64,000 nt of DNA, from positions 102,304 to 166,303 of the forward strand of contig DDYT01000065.1 of the NCBI GenBank assembly GCA_002348095.1, read 5' to 3'. This document shows, in pieces, positions 22,134-30,934 of the stretch (position 1 is the stretch's first letter; the number at the start of each line of letters is the position of its first letter). Origin of the DNA: Erysipelotrichaceae bacterium UBA2227 (GTDB lineage Bacteria > Bacillota_I > Bacilli_A > Erysipelotrichales > Erysipelotrichaceae). Below the pieces are notes generated by a model, which was not told the origin of the DNA, did no database searches, and saw only the letters and a program-made list of their open reading frames with translations. Made by a program: the position numbers and the translations under genes.

Positions 22134-23051
22134 ATGGCTTCGATTGCTTACGTTACTGACAGGAAAATGATTGAGTTTCATCGTGCTTACGGAAATCAAA
22201 TGATGAATTTTTGGCGTCCGAGCAGTGTGAAGCAATTTTCTCAGTTCAACCCGGGTGATTATTTGTTTTTTCTAGCCAAGGGAACAGAACGGTTTAGCGG
22301 GAAAGAAAAGGGCATTGTCGGTTATGGAAAGTATCACAGCGCACAAACGATGTCACTAAGACAAATGTGGAATCAGTTTGGGACATATAACGGATACAGC
22401 AATAAGGATGAACTTGCAGAAGCAATTGCAAAAGTAAATAAGAATCACGAAGTCGGGAAAAGTATACATTGTTTATTATTGAAAGATGTCGTTTTTTTCC
22501 AAGCACCGGTGTATCCGAGTGAAATAGGTATCCAAATCCCAAGCAATTTGGAGAGTTATATTTACCTAGATAAATTTGGGGTCGACTCGACTGTCAAAAT
22601 ATTACAAAAGGCTCAAAAAACCGGTATAGACGCCTGGCAGTCCGCGATGGATCAAACTATCAACAAAGATATATTTCGGGAGGATGTAGTTAATCATATC
22701 TTGGCAAAGAAAATCTCTCAAGTTGCTGATCCGGCTAGACCTGCATCGAGAATATTAAAGAAGTTTGTGGCGAATCAGTCAGATTCAGTCGAATACATCA
22801 AAGGCAGTAAGCAGGCACTACTCAGACAGTTGCCGCTGACAATTTATCTTCCGTTGGAAGTTTCCGGGAAAAATAAGGATCATGCGCTCTTTGAACTGAT
22901 TGGGAAAATCAGTGTTTTAAGAGAAAGTATGAAGAAGGAGTCTGAGTTTGACGGTGCTGATGTCCGCTACTGCGTTATTTCGGAAGGGAAACTGTCGTCA
23001 GAGTGGATGGAAAGACTTCAACATCAAAACATTCAAGTAATCGAGGGGTAA
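22134..23051 (+). CDS. Unknown protein with PUA/EVE-like N-terminal domain
   Basis: I do not recognise a named family. In the 305-residue protein, the N-terminal about 140 residues (NPGDYLFFLAKG, then GIVGYGKY) look like a PUA-like fold of the EVE/ASCH type, which in other proteins binds modified nucleobases or RNA. The middle is helical and basic. The C-terminal segment (ALFELIGKISVLRES ... RYCVISEGKLSSEWM) looks like an alpha/beta core, possibly nuclease-like, but no catalytic motif can be confirmed. It starts 10 nt after fhs with a weak GCGGG site. The start of the next gene follows its stop by 2 nt, so the three are an operon. Confidence 0.7.
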   Translation: MASIAYVTDRKMIEFHRAYGNQMMNFWRPSSVKQFSQFNPGDYLFFLAKGTERFSGKEKGIVGYGKYHSAQTMSLRQMWNQFGTYNGYSNKDELAEAIAKVNKNHEVGKSIHCLLLKDVVFFQAPVYPSEIGIQIPSNLESYIYLDKFGVDSTVKILQKAQKTGIDAWQSAMDQTINKDIFREDVVNHILAKKISQVADPARPASRILKKFVANQSDSVEYIKGSKQALLRQLPLTIYLPLEVSGKNKDHALFELIGKISVLRESMKKESEFDGADVRYCVISEGKLSSEWMERLQHQNIQVIEG

Positions 23052-23053
23052 CT

Positions 23054-24043
23054 ATGCAAATATCAAATGATCGGTATCTGAAAATCATGTACAATCGTGC
23101 AGGGAAAAGCGGGGTTCATCTTCCGGCGATTTCCATGGGATTATGGCACAATTTTGGAATGAATGAATCCTTCAAGAACATGCGTGAGATGGTAGCGTTT
23201 TGTTTTAATCATGGCATCGTGCATTTCGATTTAGCAAATAATTACGGTCCTCCGGGAGGTGCTGCCGAAACAAACCTCGGTAAAATCATGCAGATGGACT
23301 TAAAATCTTATCGTGACGAACTTTTGATATCCACCAAGGCCGGATATGGGATGTGGCCAGGACCATATGGTGATTGGGGAAGCAGGAAATACCTTATTTC
23401 CAGTTGTGATCAGAGTCTGATGCGGCTAGGCTTAACCTATGTAGACATCTTTTATCATCATCGCTTTGATCCGCACACGGACTTAAATGAGACAGTCGGT
23501 GCTCTTGCTCATCTGGTGCAACAGGGGAAGGCGCTTTATATCGGATTATCCAACTATCCGAAAGAACCTCTGCGAGAAGCTGTCGATTTATTAAGAAAAC
23601 AAAATATTCCGGTCGTACTCGGACAATATCGTTACAATATGATGTATCCTCAGTTTGAAACCGAGGGTGTAAAATCAACACTTGAAGAACTTGGAGTAGG
23701 TTCGATCGTCTTCAGCCCGTTAGCTCAAGGTTTGCTGACTGACCGTTATTTTAAGGATATTCCGGAAGATTCGCGGATTAAAAAAGGAACAGGATTCCTA
23801 AAAGAGGAAGCTCTGACGCCAAGACTGAAACAACAACTGTTTGAGTTAAATGAAATCGCTAAGAAGCGCGGACAAACATTGGCTCAAATGGCAGTTGCCT
23901 GGTTGATAAACAAAAATGTTACATCTGTTTTGATCGGAGCCAGCAAGGTGGAACAGATTGAGGACAATATTGATGCTTTGAATCATACCCAGTTCACCAA
24001 GGATGAGCTGAAAATCATCAGCGATATACTCAAAAATGACTAA
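23054..24043 (+). CDS. Aldo-keto reductase, YghZ/Gpr-like
   Basis: This NADPH-dependent aldo-keto reductase has 329 residues and closely resembles the L-glyceraldehyde-3-phosphate reductase (YghZ/Gpr) and K-channel-beta group. Motifs: HFDLANNYGPPGGAAE (catalytic Asp/Tyr), STKAGYGMWPGPYGDWGS, VDIFYHHRFD (catalytic His region), YIGLSNYP, FSPLAQGLLT and the NADP-binding VLIGASKVEQ. A longer frame from 23003 overlaps the previous gene; ATG 23054 with GAGGGG upstream is preferred. A likely role is detoxifying methylglyoxal or related aldehydes (inferred). Confidence 0.9.
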   Translation: MQISNDRYLKIMYNRAGKSGVHLPAISMGLWHNFGMNESFKNMREMVAFCFNHGIVHFDLANNYGPPGGAAETNLGKIMQMDLKSYRDELLISTKAGYGMWPGPYGDWGSRKYLISSCDQSLMRLGLTYVDIFYHHRFDPHTDLNETVGALAHLVQQGKALYIGLSNYPKEPLREAVDLLRKQNIPVVLGQYRYNMMYPQFETEGVKSTLEELGVGSIVFSPLAQGLLTDRYFKDIPEDSRIKKGTGFLKEEALTPRLKQQLFELNEIAKKRGQTLAQMAVAWLINKNVTSVLIGASKVEQIEDNIDALNHTQFTKDELKIISDILKND

Positions 24044-24068
24044 AGATCGTTTCTCAACGATCTTTTTT
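24043..24068 (+). terminator. Terminator after the aldo-keto reductase
   Basis: Stem AAGATCGTT (24043-24051) / AACGATCTT (24056-24064), then TTTT. The convergent CYTH gene ends inside the hairpin (24054). Confidence 0.8.
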
Positions 24069-24599
24069 ATACATTATCATACGCTCGAATTTGGTTTTTG
24101 CCTGTACATATTTAACATTGCATGATTCCAGAAGAACTCTAAAGCGATTCTCGGCATTTTTATGATAAGCAGATAGTTCATACTCTAATTCATAATCAGT
24201 CACTCCGCCAAACTCGTTTTCATCCAGACACCATTCACCATACTCATCTGTATACTTTCTTCGATACGTTTCGGATGTTCCGATGGGAAGAAGCGGGGAT
24301 GTGATTCCGTGATGTCTAAAGAAAGATAAAATGATCGGGTCATTAATGTCATCGCTTATAAGAGGACATTCAAACTCATTAAGTCCTTGGTCAGCCGGTG
24401 TTTTTAACGTAAACTCGAAGTTTCCAGCAGCTTCGCGGATGCGACACATCCAATGTCTCTTCTGTAATTCGCCGTTTACGGTATCATAGTATGTATTTTT
24501 TTGCAATTTAGGTAATGAAAACGGCAATTTCTTAGCGATAATTACAAATTGCTCATGGTTTAGTAAACACTTAAGTTCGATTTCCAAGTTTTCCTTCAT
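24054..24599 (-). CDS. CYTH-domain protein (triphosphate tunnel family)
   Basis: CYTH proteins bind triphosphate substrates and act as inorganic triphosphatases or thiamine-triphosphatases. The 181-residue protein begins with the signature EIELKCLL, and the charged strands of the tunnel are visible: RHWMCRIRE, FEFTLKTP, YRRKY, and DYELEYEL with its acidic pairs; KFERM lies at the end. It resembles B. subtilis YjbK, which likewise lies near an NAD kinase gene. It is divergent from nadK, with starts about 58 nt apart. Confidence 0.87.
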   Translation of the reverse strand: MKENLEIELKCLLNHEQFVIIAKKLPFSLPKLQKNTYYDTVNGELQKRHWMCRIREAAGNFEFTLKTPADQGLNEFECPLISDDINDPIILSFFRHHGITSPLLPIGTSETYRRKYTDEYGEWCLDENEFGGVTDYELEYELSAYHKNAENRFRVLLESCNVKYVQAKTKFERMIMYKKDR

Positions 24600-24657
24600 G
24601 TTCTCAACCTCTCAAGGTTATGATACAATAGAGACACATGAAAAGGAAGTGTTTGCC

Positions 24658-25440
24658 ATGGAACGATTCACGGTTGTGACCCGGGAGGACGATACGTCGG
24701 TGTCTCTAGGCAGAAAAATCAGCAATCATTTGACAGCCCGGAATAAGATTTTCGATCAGATTCATCCGGAAATCATTATAAGTGTCGGTGGGGACGGAAC
24801 GATGTTGCATGCTTTGCATCAGCATATGCATCAGATTGACAAGGTACATTTTGTGGGAATACACACCGGAACACTCGGGTTCTTTACGGATTATCAGGAG
24901 AGCGAACTGGAAACCCTGTTAGATGACTTGGTTTTCGGGCAACCGACGACGGAAGAAGTGCAGCTTCTGGAAGTTAAACGTTTCAATGGCGACCGATTTG
25001 AGGTCTTATACGCAATAAATGAGGCAAGGGTTGAGAATATCATCAAAACACAGAGCATCGATGTTTGGATTGATACCGAGTATCTCGAGACCTTCCGAGG
25101 CAACGGCTTATGTGTCAGCACACAAATCGGATCAACAGCATACAATCGGTCCTTGCGAGGAGCCGTACTGTTGCCATCCATACGTGCCATGCAACTGACA
25201 GAAGTAGCAGGTATCCACCACAAGTTATCACGATCTTTATCAACGTCTTTGGTCATCCCCGAGAATTATCTAATCCGTTTTGAGAGCAAATCATACTATG
25301 ATTCAATCCTTTGTTATGATCATTTACATGTTCGATTGGACGGTGTCGATGCGATCGAGTTTCGATTATGCAAAAAGGCCGCTCGCTTTGCACGCTATCG
25401 ACCGACCTCTTTTATTAAACGATTGAATAACCTATACTGA
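24658..25440 (+). CDS. nadK: NAD kinase
   Basis: NadK phosphorylates NAD to NADP. The 260-residue protein has the GGDGTML motif, the GIHTGTLGFFTDY segment, the substrate-binding NEAR (NE) pair, and GSTAYNRSLRGA. ATG 24658 follows AAGGAAG; an upstream extension from 24598 overlaps the divergent gene and is unlikely. A TACAAT-like -10 lies about 30 nt upstream. Confidence 0.94.
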   Translation: MERFTVVTREDDTSVSLGRKISNHLTARNKIFDQIHPEIIISVGGDGTMLHALHQHMHQIDKVHFVGIHTGTLGFFTDYQESELETLLDDLVFGQPTTEEVQLLEVKRFNGDRFEVLYAINEARVENIIKTQSIDVWIDTEYLETFRGNGLCVSTQIGSTAYNRSLRGAVLLPSIRAMQLTEVAGIHHKLSRSLSTSLVIPENYLIRFESKSYYDSILCYDHLHVRLDGVDAIEFRLCKKAARFARYRPTSFIKRLNNLY

Positions 25441-25459
25441 CCCTCGATGAGGGTTTTTT
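25440..25459 (+). terminator. Terminator after nadK
   Basis: Stem ACCCTC (25440-25445) / GAGGGT (25449-25454), then TTTTTT, touching the convergent rodA stop. Confidence 0.7.
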
Positions 25460-26648
25460 AGTGAATGGTTTTATTTTTGATTTCATTACTCATATGATAT
25501 ACGATAGCTAAAGGAATCATATAAGATAACAGTGAAGAACCGCCTGCGGATATCATCGGGAGTGTGATTCCGGTGATTGGAAGCAGTCCGACGACCATTC
25601 CCATATTTTGAAACTGCTGGAAGACGAGCATTCCCAAAAGTCCGGCAACCATATATCGTTCTCTAGGGTGCTCATAAGCAAGAGCAATACTTAACAGTTT
25701 TAGATCGAGCAAAAGATTCACGATAAGTACGCTTGCGGTTCCGAAAAAACCGTAGTTTTTTCCGATAACGGCAAAGATAAAGTCATTTTGAGGCTCAAGC
25801 AGTGTAATCAGTACAGCTTCTTTTCCATGACCGGTCCAACCGGCTGATCCGATGGCTAACATAGCTGTATACAGCTGATTTCCCCAGGTATAAATGTATT
25901 TTTCAGTTGCTAACCAACCGTGGAAGCGATTCAATCGATAGGAGTTTCCCAAAATGCTTGCTAATGTCTCAGGCGATGTCTGATATAGATAGATCGCCCC
26001 ACCGAATACAATGGCAACCAACAGAAATCCGGCCAAAACCCACTGATATTTGATTCCGGATATAGCAAGGATGACCAATATGGTTACGATAATTACAATG
26101 GGGATACCGGTATCCGGTTGGAGAATAATGAGGATCAATGGGGGCAATACGTATTTTGCTACATTGAAAAACAAAATCATATCCGTTTTGAAACTAATGA
26201 TCGTACGATTGCGATTATGTGCATCGACAACGTTCGCAGTGATGATAATCAAGACGATTTTCATAAACTCACTTGGCTGAAGTGTGCCGATTCCCGGAAG
26301 GATAATCCAGGCGCGAGTACCATTGAGCGGACGGATAAAAGGTAAATTGATGAATCGGTCTAAAAACAGCAAGAACAGTAAAAACATCAATACCCAATAA
26401 AACACTTGGACACCTGTAAACAGCCGATCGATACCAAAAAAAAGCAATCCGGCAAGTAGTAGAAATCCCAGAATAAACCATATTACCTGCTTGAATAAAA
26501 TATCCTGACCATTGACGGCACTTGCAGTCAGAGGAATTGCACCTTGAATTGCGACGATGCTGAAAGTTGCCATGATCAACAGCAGAAGGGTCAGAGTTAT
26601 ATCTATCTTGAAAGATTTCTTTGTCTTTTCCGGTTTTTGAATCGTCAC
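25458..26648 (-). CDS. rodA: SEDS-family peptidoglycan glycosyltransferase RodA
   Basis: RodA polymerises glycan strands during elongation and works with a class B PBP. The 396-residue protein has about ten membrane helices. SEDS hallmarks: GTLQPSEFMKI, LQPDTGIPIV (catalytic Asp region), QNDFIFAVIGKNYGFFG and GITLPMISAGGSSLLSYM. It could be FtsW rather than RodA, since the families differ subtly; the short N- and C-termini and single-gene context suit RodA. It is transcribed head-on to replication and divergent from the PTS-like gene. Its presence indicates a walled cell. Confidence 0.88.
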   Translation of the reverse strand: MTIQKPEKTKKSFKIDITLTLLLLIMATFSIVAIQGAIPLTASAVNGQDILFKQVIWFILGFLLLAGLLFFGIDRLFTGVQVFYWVLMFLLFLLFLDRFINLPFIRPLNGTRAWIILPGIGTLQPSEFMKIVLIIITANVVDAHNRNRTIISFKTDMILFFNVAKYVLPPLILIILQPDTGIPIVIIVTILVILAISGIKYQWVLAGFLLVAIVFGGAIYLYQTSPETLASILGNSYRLNRFHGWLATEKYIYTWGNQLYTAMLAIGSAGWTGHGKEAVLITLLEPQNDFIFAVIGKNYGFFGTASVLIVNLLLDLKLLSIALAYEHPRERYMVAGLLGMLVFQQFQNMGMVVGLLPITGITLPMISAGGSSLLSYMIPLAIVYHMSNEIKNKTIH

Positions 26649-26726
26649 TGCAATACTCCTTGATGATTTGCTTCATTCGTTGTGTATAATTAAATATAAT
26701 GGTATCATAGAATTCGAGGTGATTGT

Positions 26727-28346
26727 ATGCGGAGATGGCATTCTTTTCTTGAAATCGTACAATTCCCGCTAAAAACCCTGTTTGTTTCGACAATCTTTAT
26801 GGGTTTGGGTGGGCTGTTGCTGAATCCGAATCTGGCAACGATCGTCTCAATCGACAATCGTTGGGTTTTGACATTTGCAGAACTGCTCCGTTACTTTGGC
26901 GGAATGATGATTATCCTGTTTCCGTTATTGGTACTGATCAAAGCCTTATCCAAACGATATGAAGATTCCGTTCCGGTGTACATCGGAATCGTAGGCTATG
27001 TCGCTTTACATATTACCACAATGTTCTTCTCTTTGGGTAGATTACAACCTTCCGCATACTATCCGGTTTTGGGTATATCTGTTGATTTGGCAGATATATT
27101 CCTCCCTGGGAGCGGGATTATCTATCCCATTCAAACAGGAATCATCTCAGCCGTATATTTAATCAATGTTACTCGATTCTGTTATCATCGCAGCAGAAAA
27201 GCAACCGATCACGGATTGCTTCCGTTTGTTGATAAGGATACTTGGGCTGCAATCGAGGTCATTTTATTCAGTATTCTCGGGGGTATCGGTATCAGTTATT
27301 TGTGGCCTTTTTTGCTGCAAGTCACAGACTTTGTTTTCCGATTTATTGCTTCGGACATAACCAATCCGGTAAATCTGTTCTTTTACGGAGTTACAGAGCG
27401 AATTCTTGCTGCGTTAAGCATGAGCCGACTCATTCGGGAACCCTTTTGGTTTGGTGTTTTCGGCGGTTCATGGATCGACAATATGGGGAATAACTTTCTA
27501 GGGGATGTTGCTGTTTGGACAGCACAAAGGGCTTCAGGCATCTATTCGCTAGGATTTGGCCGATTGATTACACCTTATTATGTGCTAAACATATTCGCTG
27601 TACCGGCATTTTTGATTGCTGCATATCAAACATTTACGGACAAAATCAACAAACGCAGATACTTTTCATTTTTGCTGTTTGCGATTACTCTCTCGATTTT
27701 GTTTGGAACGCTTCTGCCGGTAGAAATATATATGTTGGTGGCAACCCCGTTGCTCTATGTCATTCATCTGTTTACGACAGGATTGCTGTTTGCTACATTT
27801 GAAGCGTTCAGCGTATCAGTAGGGTATACTTATTCGGGTCTTGAGTTAGTTGCAACGCCTGCAAGCCTGATAGATTTGGCTATATTCTGGCGCAATCCGA
27901 TGATGCAACGCAGCCTGACGATTATTTTACTGGTAGGAGCAGTGATGTTTATCTTCTACTATTTTGTGACACGCACGTATTATCGCAAAATTGCAGTAGA
28001 TGCCATGAACATTGGAATAAAGGAAAAACAGATTCAAGCAATCATCGAGGCTTTTGGCGGGCTGAATAATATGAGAATGGCACATTCGTCACCGAATCGA
28101 CTGACGATTCTTCCGTATGATAAATCATTGGTTGATTTCAAACGGGTTCATCTTGTCGGATTATATAAAATAGTAGAAACTCGAGCAGGATATTCCATGG
28201 CTTTCGGTTCTTGTTCCTACATGCTTCGAAGTGATTTGGTCCGAAGGATGAGACAGCAGCAACGACAGTTACTCGATAACACACAAGCATTTGAAATCAT
28301 CACGGATGAGATGTTAGCTCAATCATCTGAGCAGAAACCTAAGTAG
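26727..28346 (+). CDS. PTS EIIC-EIIB-like membrane protein lacking catalytic residues
   Basis: This 539-residue membrane protein looks like a glucose-family PTS EIICB. About ten membrane helices span residues 15-420, then an EIIB-like domain covers about 433-505. Key residues are missing. The EIIC motif normally reading GLHHxxxxPFWF is SMSRLIREPFWF (residues 231-242), losing both His. GITEPIEF is GTLLPVEI (327-334), losing the sugar-binding Glu but keeping the second. The EIIB phospho-Cys loop (normally CITRLR) is SSPNRLT (454-460). It probably cannot phosphorylate sugar and may be a sensor, regulator or facilitator (inferred). It starts with GAGGTG upstream, divergent from rodA. Confidence 0.8.
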   Translation: MRRWHSFLEIVQFPLKTLFVSTIFMGLGGLLLNPNLATIVSIDNRWVLTFAELLRYFGGMMIILFPLLVLIKALSKRYEDSVPVYIGIVGYVALHITTMFFSLGRLQPSAYYPVLGISVDLADIFLPGSGIIYPIQTGIISAVYLINVTRFCYHRSRKATDHGLLPFVDKDTWAAIEVILFSILGGIGISYLWPFLLQVTDFVFRFIASDITNPVNLFFYGVTERILAALSMSRLIREPFWFGVFGGSWIDNMGNNFLGDVAVWTAQRASGIYSLGFGRLITPYYVLNIFAVPAFLIAAYQTFTDKINKRRYFSFLLFAITLSILFGTLLPVEIYMLVATPLLYVIHLFTTGLLFATFEAFSVSVGYTYSGLELVATPASLIDLAIFWRNPMMQRSLTIILLVGAVMFIFYYFVTRTYYRKIAVDAMNIGIKEKQIQAIIEAFGGLNNMRMAHSSPNRLTILPYDKSLVDFKRVHLVGLYKIVETRAGYSMAFGSCSYMLRSDLVRRMRQQQRQLLDNTQAFEIITDEMLAQSSEQKPK

Positions 28347-28372
28347 AGCGCTTCTCGGAGCGTTCTTTTTTT
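28345..28372 (+). terminator. Terminator after the PTS-like gene
   Basis: AGAGCGCTTCTCGGAGCGTTCT can fold to a GC-rich hairpin and is followed by TTTTTTT. A TATAAT for mutS follows at once (GATATAATAGG). Confidence 0.7.
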
Positions 28373-28402
28373 GTGATATAATAGGAACGATTGAGGTGTC
28401 CT

Positions 28403-30934
28403 ATGGAAAAACTTACCCCAATGATGAAGCAGTATTTCGATGTTAAGAATAACTATCCAGACGCATTGTTGTTCTACCGCCTTGGAGATTTTTATGAGTT
28501 ATTTTACGAGGATGCAAAACTCGTTTCTTTAGAGTGCGACTTAGTCCTGACTGCAAGAGGGTCTGGAAATGATCAAAAAGCTCCGATGTGCGGTGTTCCG
28601 CATCATGCAGTAACGCCATATATTCAAAAACTGATCAGCAGAGGATATAAAGTGGCTATCGTCGAGCAGTTGGAGGATCCGGCACTAGCAAAAGGCATCG
28701 TAAAGCGCGATGTGATCAGAATTATCACTCCGGGAACGGTCATGGATGAGAGTGCGGATGAGAAAAGCGAAGTTCTTATTGCAGCAGTCGAAGATGATAT
28801 TACCGGATATGCAATTGCGGCTTGTGAAATGGCAAGTGGAAAAACGATCCTCAGAAGGATCGAGCATTCTCGATTCGAATTGATTCAATACTGTTTGAGA
28901 AATAATGTTCGTGAGATCGTTTTCCATTCTCAGATTCAAGAGCGTGTATTGAAGCGGATCCGCGAGATACCAAATCTTATGATCTCATTCTGTGACCAAG
29001 AGCAAATCGATGTTTTTTATCAGCCCTTGGTTGAGCATGTCCATCGGGATTCGTTAAAAACAGCCTACGGTCGTCTGATCAATTATCTGCAGTCCACGCA
29101 GTTTAAAACACTGACACATTTGCAAAGAGCAGAAATCGACGATACTCAGACGTATTGTGAATTAGATTTTTCGACCATATCCAATCTGGAGTTGCTTACG
29201 CCACTTCGGCCCAATGGAAAGACTCAGACTTTGTTCAATTATTTGGACCGATGCAAAAGTGCCATGGGAAGTCGGCTGTTGAAAAGCTGGATTGAAAAGC
29301 CGCTGATTGATATGCAGGAAATAAGCTTACGTCAAAATCAAGTGCAGTCGTTTGTTAAGGATTTCATATTGAAGGATCAGCTGATTCAACATTGCAAAGG
29401 CATCTATGATTTACAACGGATTTGCGCAAAAATTGCTTTTAAAAGTGCGGTTCCGCAAGATTTGGTAAGACTGATGCGTTCATTACGCCAAATAGGTCCG
29501 ATGAAGGAGTCATTGAAAGGTTTAGACCCCTATCAATGGGTTGTAAAGATAGATCCGCTGGTTGATCTGTTGGCTTTACTTGAAACCCGGTTATCTGAAG
29601 AAGTACCGGCGACAGCGAAAGAAGGCGGTATTTTTATCGATGGATTTCATGAAACGTTGGATCATTATCGTGAAGTCATGACCGGAGGAAGCCGCTGGTT
29701 GTTGAATTTTGAGATTCGCGAGAAGGAGCGCACCGGAATCAAGAACCTGAAAGTCGGGTATAATCGTGTATTTGGCTATTATATTGAAATTTCCAAAGGA
29801 AATGCATCTCTTGTCAAAGATGATTTTGGTTATATTCGCAAACAGACACTGACCAACGGTGAGCGATACATCAGCGAAGAGTTGAAAAGCAAAGAGGATG
29901 AATTGCTGCATGCCAAAGAGAGAGCCATTCGGCTTGAAGAAGAGTTGTTTAATACACTGATTGATGAAGTATCAGTTTTTCTGCCTAAGATTCAAGTTGT
30001 GGCAAACTTTGCTGCGCACATCGATGCCTTATGTGCGTTGGCTGAAATCAGCAGTCAAAGTGGTTTTGTCTTACCGAAACTGAATCAAAACCGATTGATT
30101 CATATTGAGGAAGGAAAACACCCCTTGCTGTCCATGTCACAGCTGAATCATGAGGTTGTATCAAATTCCTTGGAAATGAATGAAGAAGATGTCGTCTTTG
30201 TTCTTACCGGACCCAATATGGGGGGAAAAAGTACCTACATGAGGCAAATCGCACTTACGGCAATCATGGCACAAATGGGTTGCTATGTTCTGGCAAAAAA
30301 GGCATCTTTGCCGATCTTTGATCGGATTTTTACCCGAATGGGCGCGAGTGATGATATATTGGGCGGTAAATCGACGTTTATGGTTGAAATGAACGAAGCC
30401 AATGCAGCCCTACAAAAGGCGACATCCTCATCACTGATTTTGTTTGATGAAATTGGAAGAGGGACTTCAACCTATGACGGTATGGCTTTGGCGCAGGCAA
30501 TCATTGAATACATTGCGACAATAACAAAAGCTAAAACAATTTTTTCCACACATTATCACGAACTGACTGCATTAGCGGATTCATTGGTCGGGGTATCCAA
30601 TGTGTTTGTTCAGGTATATGAGAAAGATGAGGAAATAACATTTTTATACCGGGTAAAGCGCGGTAAAGCTGATAAATCTTATGGGATCAACGTTGCACGA
30701 TTAGCGCATCTTCCGGATGCGGTCATTCACCGTGCCAAAGACTTGCTGAAACAACTGGAAAGTCGTCGCAGAGTCGTACAACAGTCCATGGATGTCGTAG
30801 AGATCATTCATGTACCCAAACATTTAGAAGAAATCCAAACGATTTTAAGTTCCTTACCCATTGATTCGATTACTCCTTTACAAGCGCTGACATTGCTTGA
30901 TGAGCTCAAAGAAAAGTCAAAAGGAGGTAAGTAA
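28403..30934 (+). CDS. mutS: DNA mismatch repair protein MutS
   Basis: MutS recognises mismatches. The 843-residue protein has the mismatch-contacting FYRLGDFYELF (Phe-x-Glu type wedge) near the N-terminus. Its ATPase domain carries GPNMGGKSTYMRQ and DEIGRGTSTYDGMAL, followed by FSTHYHELTALAD. A TTG at 28391 is in frame, but ATG 28403 is spaced 7-8 nt from GAGGTG. Promoter-like TATAAT lies about 25 nt upstream. The stop overlaps the mutL ATG by one base. Confidence 0.97.
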   Translation: MEKLTPMMKQYFDVKNNYPDALLFYRLGDFYELFYEDAKLVSLECDLVLTARGSGNDQKAPMCGVPHHAVTPYIQKLISRGYKVAIVEQLEDPALAKGIVKRDVIRIITPGTVMDESADEKSEVLIAAVEDDITGYAIAACEMASGKTILRRIEHSRFELIQYCLRNNVREIVFHSQIQERVLKRIREIPNLMISFCDQEQIDVFYQPLVEHVHRDSLKTAYGRLINYLQSTQFKTLTHLQRAEIDDTQTYCELDFSTISNLELLTPLRPNGKTQTLFNYLDRCKSAMGSRLLKSWIEKPLIDMQEISLRQNQVQSFVKDFILKDQLIQHCKGIYDLQRICAKIAFKSAVPQDLVRLMRSLRQIGPMKESLKGLDPYQWVVKIDPLVDLLALLETRLSEEVPATAKEGGIFIDGFHETLDHYREVMTGGSRWLLNFEIREKERTGIKNLKVGYNRVFGYYIEISKGNASLVKDDFGYIRKQTLTNGERYISEELKSKEDELLHAKERAIRLEEELFNTLIDEVSVFLPKIQVVANFAAHIDALCALAEISSQSGFVLPKLNQNRLIHIEEGKHPLLSMSQLNHEVVSNSLEMNEEDVVFVLTGPNMGGKSTYMRQIALTAIMAQMGCYVLAKKASLPIFDRIFTRMGASDDILGGKSTFMVEMNEANAALQKATSSSLILFDEIGRGTSTYDGMALAQAIIEYIATITKAKTIFSTHYHELTALADSLVGVSNVFVQVYEKDEEITFLYRVKRGKADKSYGINVARLAHLPDAVIHRAKDLLKQLESRRRVVQQSMDVVEIIHVPKHLEEIQTILSSLPIDSITPLQALTLLDELKEKSKGGK

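Noticed and set aside
26269..26793. An open frame of 174 codons on the minus strand overlapping rodA
   Set aside because: It is out of frame within the conserved N-terminal part of rodA and overlaps the divergent promoter region; rodA is the real gene.
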